A model generated the notes under the pieces. It was not told where the DNA came from. It made no database searches and saw only the letters and a program-made list of their open reading frames with translations. A DNA stretch of 64,000 nt from Alcanivorax sp. (GTDB lineage: Bacteria; Pseudomonadota; Gammaproteobacteria; Pseudomonadales; Alcanivoracaceae): assembly GCF_017794965.1 (NCBI RefSeq), contig NZ_CP051240.1:1922001-1986000 (forward strand), read 5' to 3'. This document shows positions 27,932 through 37,763 of this stretch, one piece after another; position 1 is the first letter of the stretch; every line of letters starts with the position of its first letter. Position numbers and translations under genes: made by a program.

Positions 27932-30295
27932 CTAGAAAGTCTGTCCCAAAGAAAATTGAAATACTTCTGTGTCATCACCCGGCTGATCATTGAGCGCCTT
28001 GGCCAGGTTGAAGCTGAGCGGACCGATAGCAGTCAACCAGCTCAGACCGATACCCGCTGACGTGCGGATATCCTGCGGTTCGAAGTCCGCAAAGATGTCA
28101 TCCCGTTCGGTCTCGAAGACGTTACCCGCATCCACAAAGAAGAAGGTGCGCACGCTTCGCGACTCCGGGGCAAACGGGGTCGGGAAAATCAGTTCCAGAC
28201 TCGCTTCCGTCAGCAGGTTACCGCCAATCGGGTCCGGGTCCGGGTCAACGGTTCCGTTGAGGAAATAGCTCAGGCCTTCGGAGCGTGGCCCCAGAGAGCG
28301 AGACTCATAGCCGCGCACCGAACCGATACCACCGGAATAGTAGTTCTCGAAGAACGGCAGGACTTCATCGTCACCGTAACCGTCACCGTAGGCCACATCA
28401 CTGCGCATGCGCAATGTCCAGCGCTGGCTGATCGGGAAGTATTTCTGCCCGGTCCAATTGGCGCGATAGAAGCCATAATCCGACCCGGGTACAGCCACTT
28501 CCAGCCCCAGTGTGCTGGACCAGCCGCGGTCCGGGAAAATGCCCCGGTTCAAGGTACTGGTGGACAGAGAAGCATTGAGTTTGTACTCGTCAAACTTGTT
28601 GCCTTCGGTAATCAGGAAATTGGCAATATCCACCGCCACGAAGTCACCGGTGGTGATGTCAGTACGCTCATAGGTACCACCGAAACTCAGACGCGAGTAT
28701 TCAGAAATCGGATACCCGAAGGTGACCGAGCCACCCAGTCGGTCAGCGGCATAGGACGCCACCGACGTTTCATCGTAATCAATTTCCGAGAAGAACAGGC
28801 TGAACCCGCGGCTTACCCCGTCCAGTGTGTAGTACGGGTTGTAGTGCGAGAAGCTGTAGGAGTCCCGCACCTCGGAACGACTCAGGGCAAAGGAAACCCG
28901 GTTACCCGTACCACGCCAGTTATTCTGGCTCACGTTGGCACCAAAAATGAAACCGGAGGCGTCGGAGAAACCCACATTGGCGCCGATGGAACCGGAGGGC
29001 TGCTCCTCGACGGTGTATTCCACATCCACCAGATCATCGGTATTAGGCACCCGCGGGGTGTCCGCCTGCACCACGCTGAAGTAACCCAGGCGCTGCAGTC
29101 GCTGGCGGGACAGATCCACCAGCGAGGTGTTGGCCGGTGCATTCTCGAACTGGCGAAGCTCACGGCGCACCACCTCGTCAGAGGTCTTGGCGTTACCGGA
29201 GAAATTGATACGGCGCACGTAGACCTTGCGACCCGGCTCCACGTAGAAGGTCACATCCACCGTCTTGTTCTCATCGTCCGCGTTGTGGTCCTGACCACGC
29301 ACCTCTGCAAACGTGTAGCCCTCATTACCAAGACGACGTTTGATCAAATCATTGGTATAGGTCACCAGCTGCTGACTGAACACCTGCCCTTTCTTGACGA
29401 TCAGCAAGGGTTTGAGTTGTTCCTCTGCCACCACCAGATCACCGGCCAGATTCACCTCGTTGACGGTGTACTGCTCACCTTCAACCACATTAAGGGTAAT
29501 GAAAACACTACGACGATCAGGGGTAACAGACACCTGGGTAGATTCGATGGAGAAGTTGATGTATCCACGGTCCAGGTACCAGGAGCGCAACCGCTCCAGA
29601 TCACCACTGAGCTTCTCCCGGGAGTATTTGTCATCACCTTTGATAAACGACCAGAACCCGGTGGAATGCAGCTCGAAATCTTCCAGCAGCTCCTCATCGT
29701 CGAACAACTGGTTTCCGACCACATTGATGTCGCGGATACGGGCAGCCTTGCCCTCATAGATCTCGATCTTCAGCGCCACCCGGTTTCTCGGCAAGGGGGT
29801 GGATTCGGTCTTGATACTGGCCCCGTAGCGGCCCTGACTGACATACTGGCGTTCCAGTTCACCGGCAATGGACTCCAGGGTGGAGCGCTGGAACACCTCA
29901 CCCTCAGCCAGCCCCGCTTCGGTGAGACCCTTACGAAGATTTTCTTCGTCGATGGACTTGTTGCCGGACAGTTCGATGCGGGCAATGCTGGGGCGCTCGG
30001 CCACGATCACGACCAGATCATCCCCATCACGCCCAAGCTGGACGTCCTCGAAATTACCCGTGGCAAACAGGGTCTGCACGGCGCTCACCACAGCCTCCCG
30101 TGTTACAGTGTCACCGGCCTGAATAGGCAGCTCGGCGTAGACACGCTCTACAGGCAAGCGCTGAAGGCCCTCAACGCGAATATCGTGCACCTTGAACGGC
30201 AACAAGCCATTGGCAGAGGCCAGAGAGGCTGCGAACAGGCAAATCATGGCCAGCCAGCCCTTGAAAAGGCGGCGGGTAGTGTCCCCAAATATCAT
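27932..30295 (-). CDS. bamA: Outer membrane protein assembly factor BamA
   Basis: Core of the machine inserting beta-barrels into the outer membrane. 787 residues: signal sequence, five POTRA domains to about residue 420 (the first begins FKVHDIRVEGLQRLPVERVY), then the 16-strand barrel. VRGYESRSLGPRSEG is the conserved VRGF/Y loop motif, and the protein ends in QFSLGQTF with a C-terminal aromatic. The start overlaps the rseP stop as ATGA. Skp lies just downstream. Confidence 0.97.
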   Translation of the reverse strand: MIFGDTTRRLFKGWLAMICLFAASLASANGLLPFKVHDIRVEGLQRLPVERVYAELPIQAGDTVTREAVVSAVQTLFATGNFEDVQLGRDGDDLVVIVAERPSIARIELSGNKSIDEENLRKGLTEAGLAEGEVFQRSTLESIAGELERQYVSQGRYGASIKTESTPLPRNRVALKIEIYEGKAARIRDINVVGNQLFDDEELLEDFELHSTGFWSFIKGDDKYSREKLSGDLERLRSWYLDRGYINFSIESTQVSVTPDRRSVFITLNVVEGEQYTVNEVNLAGDLVVAEEQLKPLLIVKKGQVFSQQLVTYTNDLIKRRLGNEGYTFAEVRGQDHNADDENKTVDVTFYVEPGRKVYVRRINFSGNAKTSDEVVRRELRQFENAPANTSLVDLSRQRLQRLGYFSVVQADTPRVPNTDDLVDVEYTVEEQPSGSIGANVGFSDASGFIFGANVSQNNWRGTGNRVSFALSRSEVRDSYSFSHYNPYYTLDGVSRGFSLFFSEIDYDETSVASYAADRLGGSVTFGYPISEYSRLSFGGTYERTDITTGDFVAVDIANFLITEGNKFDEYKLNASLSTSTLNRGIFPDRGWSSTLGLEVAVPGSDYGFYRANWTGQKYFPISQRWTLRMRSDVAYGDGYGDDEVLPFFENYYSGGIGSVRGYESRSLGPRSEGLSYFLNGTVDPDPDPIGGNLLTEASLELIFPTPFAPESRSVRTFFFVDAGNVFETERDDIFADFEPQDIRTSAGIGLSWLTAIGPLSFNLAKALNDQPGDDTEVFQFSLGQTF

Positions 30296-31599
30296 GAAAA
30301 CTGCTTCACCAAGTCGTTATAGATCGCCAACAGCATGAAACTGACAACCAGAGTCAGCCCAACACCCTGAGCGGCTAGAAGAAAACGTTCAGGTAAACTG
30401 CGACCGCGAATCATTTCAATGATTCCAAAGAAAATCCAGCCACCATCCAGCATGGGTATTGGCAGCAGGTTGATTACCCCGAGGGTAATGCTGAGATAGG
30501 CCAGCAATGCCAGAAAACTGGCCATACCAACGGCGGCACTCTCACCCGCAACCTGGGCGATGGTAATCGGACCGCCGAGGTTATCAAGGGAGAGCTTGCC
30601 GGTCACCAGTTTGGCCAGGCTGGCAAGGATCACTTCCACCTGCTCCACGAATCGGTCACCGGCATGCGGAATGGCCGAGAACAGGGAAAACTCCTGACGA
30701 TAGAGACCACCGGCGGCGACCCCGATACGTCCAAAGGTCTGCCCTTGCTCGGTCACGGCTTCAGGCACGACCGACAAGTCCAGCAGGCGCCCGTCACGCA
30801 TCACGGTCAATGACAGCGCTTCACCGGCGTGGCCCATGATCTGTGTCTGCCACATCTGCCAGTTGTTCACGGGAGCCCCCTCCAGCCCCAGCACCAGATC
30901 GCCCTTTCTTAGGCCAGCACGGGCGGCGGCGCTGTCATCCAGCACGTCACCAATGATCACCGCCTGGTTCAGCCCCAGCGTCTCCAGCGGCGAGCTTTCC
31001 GGGTCCTCAGACCACAGACCGATATCCAGCTGCCGGACCCGCTGCTCACCCCGTACATCCTGCACGGTGACCGCCAGGGGTTGCTCCTCACCAATATGCA
31101 GGATCATTTCATTGTAGAACGGGCGCCAGCCTTCCAGCGTCACATCACCCACCGCCTGGATGCGGTCACCGGGCTGAAATCCCGCCTGTTGCGCTGGGGT
31201 GTCCGGCGCCACCGGACCAATTACCGCCCGCATACCGGATTGCCCATAACTGGCCAGCAGCACCCAGTAGATCAGCATGGCGAGAATGAAATTGAACACC
31301 GGTCCAGCGGCGTAGGTAATGACGCGCTGCCAGGCGGGCTTGGAGGAAAACTCACCGGGGTCCCCTTCCGCCGTCTCATCTTCGCGGGCATCCAGGGGTT
31401 TCACATACCCACCCAGGGGAACGGCACTGATAGTCCACAGAGTGCCCTTGCGATCGGTGAAATTGAGCAGCTTGGGGCCAAACCCCACAGAGAAAGTCAG
31501 CACACGAACGCCAAAGGCTCGCATGGCAAGAAAGTGGCCCCACTCATGGAAGGCCACAATGATGATGATGGTGACGACAAAAGCCAGAACCGTCAGCAT
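30292..31599 (-). CDS. rseP: Site-2 zinc metalloprotease RseP
   Basis: Intramembrane protease that cuts anti-sigma factor RseA to release sigma-E. 435 residues. The HExxH zinc site is in FHEWGHFLAMRAFGV near residue 18, and the third ligand lies in NLLPIPMLDGGW near the C-terminus. Two PDZ-like segments lie between. It overlaps dxr by 7 bases and bamA by 4. Confidence 0.95.
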   Translation of the reverse strand: MLTVLAFVVTIIIIVAFHEWGHFLAMRAFGVRVLTFSVGFGPKLLNFTDRKGTLWTISAVPLGGYVKPLDAREDETAEGDPGEFSSKPAWQRVITYAAGPVFNFILAMLIYWVLLASYGQSGMRAVIGPVAPDTPAQQAGFQPGDRIQAVGDVTLEGWRPFYNEMILHIGEEQPLAVTVQDVRGEQRVRQLDIGLWSEDPESSPLETLGLNQAVIIGDVLDDSAAARAGLRKGDLVLGLEGAPVNNWQMWQTQIMGHAGEALSLTVMRDGRLLDLSVVPEAVTEQGQTFGRIGVAAGGLYRQEFSLFSAIPHAGDRFVEQVEVILASLAKLVTGKLSLDNLGGPITIAQVAGESAAVGMASFLALLAYLSITLGVINLLPIPMLDGGWIFFGIIEMIRGRSLPERFLLAAQGVGLTLVVSFMLLAIYNDLVKQFS

Positions 31600-32765
31600 C
31601 CGCGCTCCTTGATCAGGCGACAGGCCACATCGCGGGCCTGTCGATCAATATTCATTACGGCGTCCACATCCTCACAGGAAGGCGCGGACTGCCTGGCCAG
31701 TGTCTGCTCCACCACCGCCGGAATCCCCATGAAATCCAGCGAGCCGGCAAGGAAAGCCGCCACAGCCTCTTCATTGGCGGCATTGAGTACCGCCGTGGCC
31801 GTGCCTCCCGTTTCCATGGCCGCCCTGGCCAGCGCCAGGCAAGGAAACCGTTGGGTATCCGGCAGCTCGAAATTGAGCCCTGCCAACCGGGAAAAATCCA
31901 GTCGCTGCGCCCCTGACTCCACCCGCTCCGGCCAGGAGAGGCCGCAAGCAATGGGAGTGCGCATATCCGGCGTCCCCATCTGGGCAAGGACCGAGCCATC
32001 GCGATAGGCCACCATGGAATGCACCACGCTCTGCGGGTGCACCACCACATCAATCTGGCTGGCGGGCACATCGAATAACCAGCAAGCCTCAATAAACTCC
32101 AGCCCTTTGTTCATCAGGGTGGCAGAGTCCACCGATATCTTGGGGCCCATATCCCAGTTGGGATGCTTGATCGCCTGGGCCGGAGTTACCGCCTGCAGCT
32201 GCGCCTCGCTGAAATCACGAAAGGGTCCGCCGGAAGCAGTGAGCAACAAACGCTCTACTCCGTCGTTCACGCCCTCTGCCGGCAGGCACTGGAAAATGGC
32301 GTTATGTTCGGAATCCAGCGGCAGCAACGTGGCGCCACTGTCGCGCACGGCATTCATGAACAGGGCACCGGTAACCACCAGCGCTTCCTTGTTGGCCAGC
32401 AGCACACGCTTCGCGGCCTTCACAGCCGCCAGGGTCGGCCTGACACCGGCCGCGCCAACAATAGCCGCTACTACGGTATCCGCCTGTTCGTGGGCCGCCA
32501 CCTGCGACAATGCCGCCTCACCTGCCAGCACCTCAGTGTCCGACCCGCCAGCGCGAAGATGGTTCCGCAGCTTCTCGGCTGCCTGCTCATCGGTGAGCAC
32601 GGCAAAACGGGGCCTGACGGCCAGGCACTGCTCGGCCAGCAACTCCCACCGCGTACTGGCGGTAAGGGCAAAAATTTCATAGCGATCCGGGTGACGTGCA
32701 ACCACGTCCAGCGTTTGCTGGCCAATACTTCCCGTTGCACCCAGCACCGTGATGCGCTGTTTCAC
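31593..32765 (-). CDS. dxr: 1-deoxy-D-xylulose 5-phosphate reductoisomerase
   Basis: Second enzyme of the MEP isoprenoid pathway, NADPH dependent. 390 residues. N-terminal ITVLGATGSIGQQTLDV binds NADPH; LLANKEALVVTG, LPLDSEHNAIFQCLP and TASGGPFRD are signature blocks; LMNKGLEFIEACWLF lies in the metal-binding domain. It overlaps cdsA by 4 bases. Its product stream supplies the isoprenoid made by UppS, two genes upstream. Confidence 0.97.
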   Translation of the reverse strand: MKQRITVLGATGSIGQQTLDVVARHPDRYEIFALTASTRWELLAEQCLAVRPRFAVLTDEQAAEKLRNHLRAGGSDTEVLAGEAALSQVAAHEQADTVVAAIVGAAGVRPTLAAVKAAKRVLLANKEALVVTGALFMNAVRDSGATLLPLDSEHNAIFQCLPAEGVNDGVERLLLTASGGPFRDFSEAQLQAVTPAQAIKHPNWDMGPKISVDSATLMNKGLEFIEACWLFDVPASQIDVVVHPQSVVHSMVAYRDGSVLAQMGTPDMRTPIACGLSWPERVESGAQRLDFSRLAGLNFELPDTQRFPCLALARAAMETGGTATAVLNAANEEAVAAFLAGSLDFMGIPAVVEQTLARQSAPSCEDVDAVMNIDRQARDVACRLIKERGC

Positions 32766-33586
32766 AGGCTGCCTCCCGGCAGGCCAAACCAGTTGAAGCC
32801 TGCCAGCGCGATGGGCATGGCCGCTGTCACGCTGTCGATGCGATCCAGCATCCCGCCATGGCCCGGCAGGATGGTGCCGCTGTCCTTGAAGCCGCGCTGG
32901 CGCTTGACCATGCTCTCGAACAGGTCACCCAGTGCCGATGCCAGCACCGTCATCAGGGCCACCAACAACAACGGGATCAGGGAAGCATCCAGTACACCGC
33001 TGGCGTAAACCCCGCCAACCACCACCAGGGACAGCAACACGCCACCCACCAGCCCTTCTATGGTCTTGCCCGGGCTGACCAGTGGTGCCAGCTTGTGCTT
33101 GCCCAGCGCGCGGCCGGCAAAATAGGCGCCAGTGTCTGCGGCCCATACCCACAACAGAATAAACAACAAGGCAAAGGGACCAGCCAGCCCCAGCGCACCT
33201 TGATCCTGCAATTGCACAACCGCCGCCCAGGACGGCACCAGCAACAGGAGGCCAACCACTGACATCAGGCCGGTGCGATACCAGACCCCGGCATTACCGG
33301 GGTAACCAACAACCAGCACCAGCGCCAGCAGCCACCAGGCAGGAATTGCATTGAGCAGCCAGGCTGGCTGAAACAACTCGGCCAGCACCATGGCCCCTGC
33401 AAGCAGCAGGGTCCAGAGCAGGCGTACCGCCTGGGAAATCTTCCCCATCATGGCCGCCCATTCCCAACCGGCCAGCAAAAAGAAGATTCCGGCCACAAGG
33501 GCGAAGGGTATCCGGTCCAGGCCGAACATGGCCCCCAGAACGATGGGCAGCAGTACCAGCGCGGTGATCACCCGCAGCTTTAGCAT
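32762..33586 (-). CDS. cdsA: Phosphatidate cytidylyltransferase CdsA
   Basis: Makes CDP-diacylglycerol from phosphatidate and CTP in the inner membrane. 274 residues, about eight hydrophobic segments. The CDS signature SALGDLFESMVKRQRGFKDSG lies near residue 215, followed by LPGHGGMLDRIDS. It overlaps dxr by 4 bases and uppS by one. Confidence 0.95.
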   Translation of the reverse strand: MLKLRVITALVLLPIVLGAMFGLDRIPFALVAGIFFLLAGWEWAAMMGKISQAVRLLWTLLLAGAMVLAELFQPAWLLNAIPAWWLLALVLVVGYPGNAGVWYRTGLMSVVGLLLLVPSWAAVVQLQDQGALGLAGPFALLFILLWVWAADTGAYFAGRALGKHKLAPLVSPGKTIEGLVGGVLLSLVVVGGVYASGVLDASLIPLLLVALMTVLASALGDLFESMVKRQRGFKDSGTILPGHGGMLDRIDSVTAAMPIALAGFNWFGLPGGSL

Positions 33587-34368
33587 TATTCTTCTCCTTT
33601 CAGGGCGGCCACTTCCTCACCGGAACGGCCAAAGCGGCGCTGACGCCCCGCATAGTCCTGCAACGCCTGGTCGAAGGCGTCAGCATCAAAATCCGGCCAC
33701 AATAGCGGGGAAAAACAGAACTCGCTGTAGGCCAGCTGCCAGAGCAGGAAATTACTGATTCGTTGATCCCCACCGGTGCGGATCAACAGATCCGGAAGCG
33801 GCAGGTCAGACATGGCGATCCTTGCCCCGAGCGCCTCGCTATCAATCTGCTCCGGTCTCAGTTCACCGGCAGCAACCTGTTCAGCAAGCTGACGGGCCGC
33901 GTGGGCAATATCCCATTGTCCGCCATAATTCACGGCGATCACCACGGTCATGCGTGAATTACCTGCGGTCAGGGATTCAGCCTCATCCATGCCCGCCTGC
34001 AGTGCTTCGGAAAAGGCAGAGCGGTCACCAATGAAACGGATACTGACCCCTTTGGCATGCAACTCCTCTACCCGGCCACTCAGCGCCTTGAGAAACAGCG
34101 CCATCAGGTGCGCCACCTCTTCCGGCGGACGGCGCCAGTTCTCGGAACTGAAGGCAAACAGTGTCAGTACTTCAATCCCACGGGTGGCCGCCTGGCGGAT
34201 AATCGTCTGCACCGCCTGCTCTCCAGCCCGGTGACCCTCCTCCCCGGGCAGTCCGCGCTTGCGTGCCCAGCGATTGTTACCATCCATGATAATGGCAACA
34301 TGACGGGGCAAGGCCCCTTGATGAGAGTCGATATCCGGCGCACTGGAGCGGGGCTGGTCACTGGACAT
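33586..34368 (-). CDS. uppS: Undecaprenyl diphosphate synthase
   Basis: cis-Prenyltransferase making the C55 lipid carrier for cell wall and LPS. 260 residues. IIMDGNNRWARKRG is the diphosphate-binding motif near residue 30, TLFAFSSENWRRP the second, and DLLIRTGGDQRISNFLLWQLAYSEF the C-terminal signature. The ribosome site GGAAG is close to a terminator at 34384-34411, so the downstream envelope genes either have a promoter inside frr or rely on read-through. Confidence 0.96.
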   Translation of the reverse strand: MSSDQPRSSAPDIDSHQGALPRHVAIIMDGNNRWARKRGLPGEEGHRAGEQAVQTIIRQAATRGIEVLTLFAFSSENWRRPPEEVAHLMALFLKALSGRVEELHAKGVSIRFIGDRSAFSEALQAGMDEAESLTAGNSRMTVVIAVNYGGQWDIAHAARQLAEQVAAGELRPEQIDSEALGARIAMSDLPLPDLLIRTGGDQRISNFLLWQLAYSEFCFSPLLWPDFDADAFDQALQDYAGRQRRFGRSGEEVAALKGEE

Positions 34369-34383
34369 AATACTTCCGCCAAT

Positions 34384-34411
34384 AACAAAAGCGGGCTGCT
34401 GCGCAGCCCGC
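34384..34411 (-). terminator. Intrinsic terminator after frr, just upstream of uppS
   Basis: On the minus strand a perfect 9-base-pair stem GCGGGCTGC / GCAGCCCGC with a 3-base loop is followed by TTTTGTTATT. It lies 31-58 bases after the frr stop and ends about 16 bases before the uppS start, separating the translation genes from the envelope genes. Confidence 0.8.
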
Positions 34412-34441
34412 CTGCATCGAAATTCGAAACCGACAACCGTA

Positions 34442-34999
34442 TCAGACGGTCATCAGCTCCTCTTCCTTTTCTTTCAGAACCTTCTCTACTTCCGCCACCA
34501 TCTTGTCGGTGAGCTGCTGGATCAGTTCCTCACCGCGACGGGATTCGTCCTCGGAGATTTCCTTTTCCTTGAGAAGTTCTTTCAGGTCACCGTTGGCATC
34601 ACGGCGGATGTTACGGATGGAGACGCGCGCCTGCTCGGCTTCACCACGAACCACCTTGACGAGGTCCTTACGGGTTTCTTCAGTGAGTGGCGGCAGCGGC
34701 AGTCGGATCAGGTTGCCGGACGTGGACGGGTTCAAACCCAGATCCGAGGTCATGATAGCCTTCTCGATTTGCGGAATCAGGCTCTTGTCGAACGGAGAAA
34801 TGGTCAGCGTACGCCCTTCTTCCACAGAGATATTGCCCAACTGTTTGAGCGGCGTCTCGGAGCCGTAATAGTCCACCGTTATATTGTCCAGCAGACTGGG
34901 ATGGGCGCGCCCGGTACGGATGCGCTTCATGGCCGTATCCAGTGCCGCCAGGCTCTTTTTCATGCGGGATTCCGCATCTTCACGAATATCGTCAATCAC
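34442..34999 (-). CDS. frr: Ribosome recycling factor
   Basis: Splits post-termination ribosomes together with EF-G. 185 residues, mostly helical. RIRTGRAHPSLLDNITVDYYG, TISPFDKSLIPQIEKAI and the charged LLKEKEISEDE region with a C-terminal lysine/glutamate helix are typical. It lies 31 bases after pyrH in the conserved rpsB-tsf-pyrH-frr order. Confidence 0.97.
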   Translation of the reverse strand: MIDDIREDAESRMKKSLAALDTAMKRIRTGRAHPSLLDNITVDYYGSETPLKQLGNISVEEGRTLTISPFDKSLIPQIEKAIMTSDLGLNPSTSGNLIRLPLPPLTEETRKDLVKVVRGEAEQARVSIRNIRRDANGDLKELLKEKEISEDESRRGEELIQQLTDKMVAEVEKVLKEKEEELMTV

Positions 35000-35030
35000 C
35001 GGTATTTCCTCACCATCTCTTCAGACGCGC

Positions 35031-35768
35031 TTACTGCGCGGCTTCAACCAGGGTGCCTTCATTGCCGCCCAGCATCAGGTTCAGCAGGGCACCCTTCTTG
35101 TTCATATCAAATACACGCAGAGGCATGTTGTGGTCCCGCACCAGACAGATCGCGGTCAGGTCCATCACGCCCAGTTTTTTATCCAGCACTTCGTCATAGG
35201 TCAAGATGTCGTATTTGACCGCATCCGGGTTCTTTTCCGGATCATCATTATACACACCGTCTACCTTAGTAGCCTTGAGCACCACATCGGCATTGATCTC
35301 GATGCCACGCAGGCAGGCCGCAGAGTCCGTGGTAAAGAACGGATTGCCGGTGCCTGCACAGAAGATCACCACCTCGCCATTCTTCAGGTGACGGTTGGCA
35401 TTACGATGATCGTAATGCTCGACAACGCCACTCATGGGAATTGCCGACATCAAACGGGTGCGAATATTGGAACGCTCCAGAGCATCCCGCAGGGCAAGCC
35501 CGTTCATCACGGTTGCCAGCATGCCCATATGATCACCGGCCACCCGGTCCAGACCGGCGCTTTGCAGGGCCGCGCCGCGGAACAGGTTACCCCCGCCGAC
35601 CACCAGTCCGACCTGCACGCCAATACCGACCAGCTGGCCAATTTCCAGAGAAATTGCGTCCAGGACTTTGGGGTCGATACCAAATCCTTCGTCACCCGCC
35701 AACGCCTCACCGCTCAGCTTGAGCAAAATACGGTTATAGCGCGGCGAGCGCTCCTTGTTCGTCGGCAT
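35031..35768 (-). CDS. pyrH: Uridylate kinase
   Basis: Phosphorylates UMP to UDP; hexameric, of the amino-acid kinase fold. 245 residues from the ATG at 35768. ILLKLSGEALAG near residue 15 and VVGGGNLFRG are nucleotide-binding loops; TGNPFFTTDSAA and the ATKVDGVYNDDPEKNPDA region are also characteristic. A strong terminator separates it from tsf. Confidence 0.97.
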   Translation of the reverse strand: MPTNKERSPRYNRILLKLSGEALAGDEGFGIDPKVLDAISLEIGQLVGIGVQVGLVVGGGNLFRGAALQSAGLDRVAGDHMGMLATVMNGLALRDALERSNIRTRLMSAIPMSGVVEHYDHRNANRHLKNGEVVIFCAGTGNPFFTTDSAACLRGIEINADVVLKATKVDGVYNDDPEKNPDAVKYDILTYDEVLDKKLGVMDLTAICLVRDHNMPLRVFDMNKKGALLNLMLGGNEGTLVEAAQ

Positions 35769-35944
35769 GTCCAAGTCTCCGCCACTCATGAATACCCGCC
35801 ATTATTCAGTTGGTTGCCGTTTCCGGCCAGCACATCCTGCCGCGGCCTGTTCACAGTACCGCCAAGCACGATGGTTGCAAGCACTTTCCTCTTTTCGCCA
35901 GCTGACGCCCGGGCAGCAATTGGGCGCACCCGCATCAACAGGCG

Positions 35945-35980
35945 AAAAAAACGCCCTGCCGGCAGGCCGGCAAGGCGTTA
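35945..35980 (-). terminator. Intrinsic terminator between tsf and pyrH
   Basis: On the minus strand a GC-rich stem (AACGCC and TGCCGGC arms with one mismatch and a short loop) is followed by about seven T residues. It begins 22 bases after the tsf stop. The pyrH-frr pair therefore needs its own promoter in 35770-35940. Confidence 0.8.
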
Positions 35981-36001
35981 TTTTCTCATCGACAGGCAGC
36001 C

Positions 36002-36880
36002 TTAGCCTTTCGCCGCAGCTTCTACCTCGGCAGCGAAGTCGACTTCTTCCTTCTCAATACCTTCACCCACGACCAGACGCTCGAAAGCGGTGATCTCGGC
36101 GCCGGCACCCTTCACCAGAGCACCAACAGAGGTATTGGGATCCTTCACGAAGGGCTGATCCAGCAGGCTCACTTCCTTCAGGAACTTGTTGATACGACCA
36201 CCGAGCATTTTCTCGACGATCTCAGCCGGCTTGCCTTCCATATCAGGCTGGGCACGGATGATTTCTTTCTCTTTTTCCAGCACGTCAGCCGGAACCTGGT
36301 CGCCGCTAACCACCATCGGGTTAACCGCAGCAACGTGCATGGCAACGTCTTTACCCAGCTCGGCATCACCACCTTTCAGGGCAACCAGAACACCGATCTT
36401 GCCACCGTGGACGTAGGCACCGATGGCACCTTCAGCTTCCAGCTTGGCAGCACGACGGATCTGGATGTTTTCACCGATCTTCTGAACCAGCGCCTGACGC
36501 GCTTCTTCAACGGTGGCACCATCTTCCAGCTTCAGATCAGCGATCTTGGCCGCATCGGTCTCGCCAGCAGCCAGGGCAGCTTCAGCCACCTTGTTGGCAA
36601 AACCCAGGAAGTTGTCGTCACGGGCAACGAAATCAGTTTCGGAGTTGATTTCAACCAGTACGGCAACGGTGTTGTCAGCATTGGTAGCGACAACAGCAGC
36701 GCCTTCGGCAGCAGTACGACCGGCTTTCTTGGCCGCTTTGGCCTGACCGGACTTACGCATTTCGTCGATGGCCAGTTCGATATCACCATCAGCTTCCACC
36801 AGCGCCTTCTTGCACTCCATCATGCCAAGACCGGTACGCTCGCGCAGTTCCTTAACCATTGCAGCAGTTACAGCAGCCAT
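36002..36880 (-). CDS. tsf: Elongation factor Ts
   Basis: Guanine nucleotide exchange factor for EF-Tu. 292 residues. The N-terminal VKELRERTGLGMMECKKALVEADGD signature is intact, followed by the core NSETDFVARDDNF region. It lies 62 bases after rpsB with a stable hairpin in between. Confidence 0.97.
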   Translation of the reverse strand: MAAVTAAMVKELRERTGLGMMECKKALVEADGDIELAIDEMRKSGQAKAAKKAGRTAAEGAAVVATNADNTVAVLVEINSETDFVARDDNFLGFANKVAEAALAAGETDAAKIADLKLEDGATVEEARQALVQKIGENIQIRRAAKLEAEGAIGAYVHGGKIGVLVALKGGDAELGKDVAMHVAAVNPMVVSGDQVPADVLEKEKEIIRAQPDMEGKPAEIVEKMLGGRINKFLKEVSLLDQPFVKDPNTSVGALVKGAGAEITAFERLVVGEGIEKEEVDFAAEVEAAAKG

Positions 36881-36914
36881 GATTATCCTCTCAAAACGTT
36901 TGGTTTCGGTAAGA

Positions 36915-36936
36915 CGGGCAGGCGAACGCCTGCCCG
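36915..36936 (-). promoter_or_regulatory. Perfect hairpin in the rpsB-tsf intergenic region
   Basis: A 10-base-pair perfect stem CGGGCAGGCG / CGCCTGCCCG with a 2-base loop, not followed by a T tract. It may be a weak attenuator or a processing/stability element that sets the ratio of ribosomal protein S2 to EF-Ts. Confidence 0.55.
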
Positions 36937-36942
36937 AACAGA

Positions 36943-37701
36943 TCAGCCTTCAGCGCTCTCGCCTTCAGCTTCGCCTTCTACCTCGACGAATTCACTCTCA
37001 CCACCGGTCTGGGTCTGGGCGTACTGCTTGCCTTCCAGAATGGTGTCGGCTGCCGCTTTCACGTACAGCTGAATGGCGCGGATTGCGTCGTCGTTACCCG
37101 GGATCACGTAATCAACGCCATCCGGGTTGGAGTTGGTATCGACAACGGCGACAACCGGGATACCCAGCTTGCGGGCTTCCTGCAGGGCGATGTCTTCATG
37201 ATCCACGTCGATCACGAACAGGGCATCGGGCAGACCGCCCATGTCCTTGATACCACCGATGGAACGCTCGAGCTTGTCCATCTCACGCTTACGCATCAGC
37301 GCTTCTTTCTTGGTCAGCTTGTCGAAGGTACCGTCCTGGGCCTGAGCTTCCAGGTCACGATAACGCTTGATGGACTGACGGATGGTTTTCCAGTTGGTGA
37401 GCATGCCGCCCAACCAACGGTGATCCACATAGGGCATGCCGGCACGCAGTGCTTCTTCGCGAACCGCTTTCTGCGCTGCACGCTTGGTGCCGACAAACAG
37501 AATCTTGTTGTTGCTGGCAGCCAGCTTGTTCAGGAACGACATGGCGTCGTTGAACAGAGGCAGGGTCTTTTCCAGGTTGATGATGTGAATCTTGTTACGG
37601 GCGCCAAAGATGTAGGTGTTCATCTTCGGGTTCCAGTAACGGGTCTGGTGGCCGAAGTGCACACCGGCCTTCAGCATATCGCGCATAGTTACGCTGGACA
37701 T
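36943..37701 (-). CDS. rpsB: 30S ribosomal protein S2
   Basis: Small-subunit ribosomal protein, 252 residues from the ATG at 37701 (MSSVTMRDMLKAGVHFGHQTRYWNPKM). The second signature PDALFVIDVDHEDIALQEARKLGIPVVAVVDTN is present. The acidic tail rich in Glu and Gly is usual in related species. Upstream is a GGGTTGGG ... CCTAACCC hairpin directly before the ribosome site, which could be part of an autoregulatory leader. Confidence 0.97.
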   Translation of the reverse strand: MSSVTMRDMLKAGVHFGHQTRYWNPKMNTYIFGARNKIHIINLEKTLPLFNDAMSFLNKLAASNNKILFVGTKRAAQKAVREEALRAGMPYVDHRWLGGMLTNWKTIRQSIKRYRDLEAQAQDGTFDKLTKKEALMRKREMDKLERSIGGIKDMGGLPDALFVIDVDHEDIALQEARKLGIPVVAVVDTNSNPDGVDYVIPGNDDAIRAIQLYVKAAADTILEGKQYAQTQTGGESEFVEVEGEAEGESAEG

Positions 37702-37763
37702 TGGTTTTTCTCCACTTTGGGTTAGGCCTCCACGCCCCCGCATACACCCAACCCGGCTCACCT

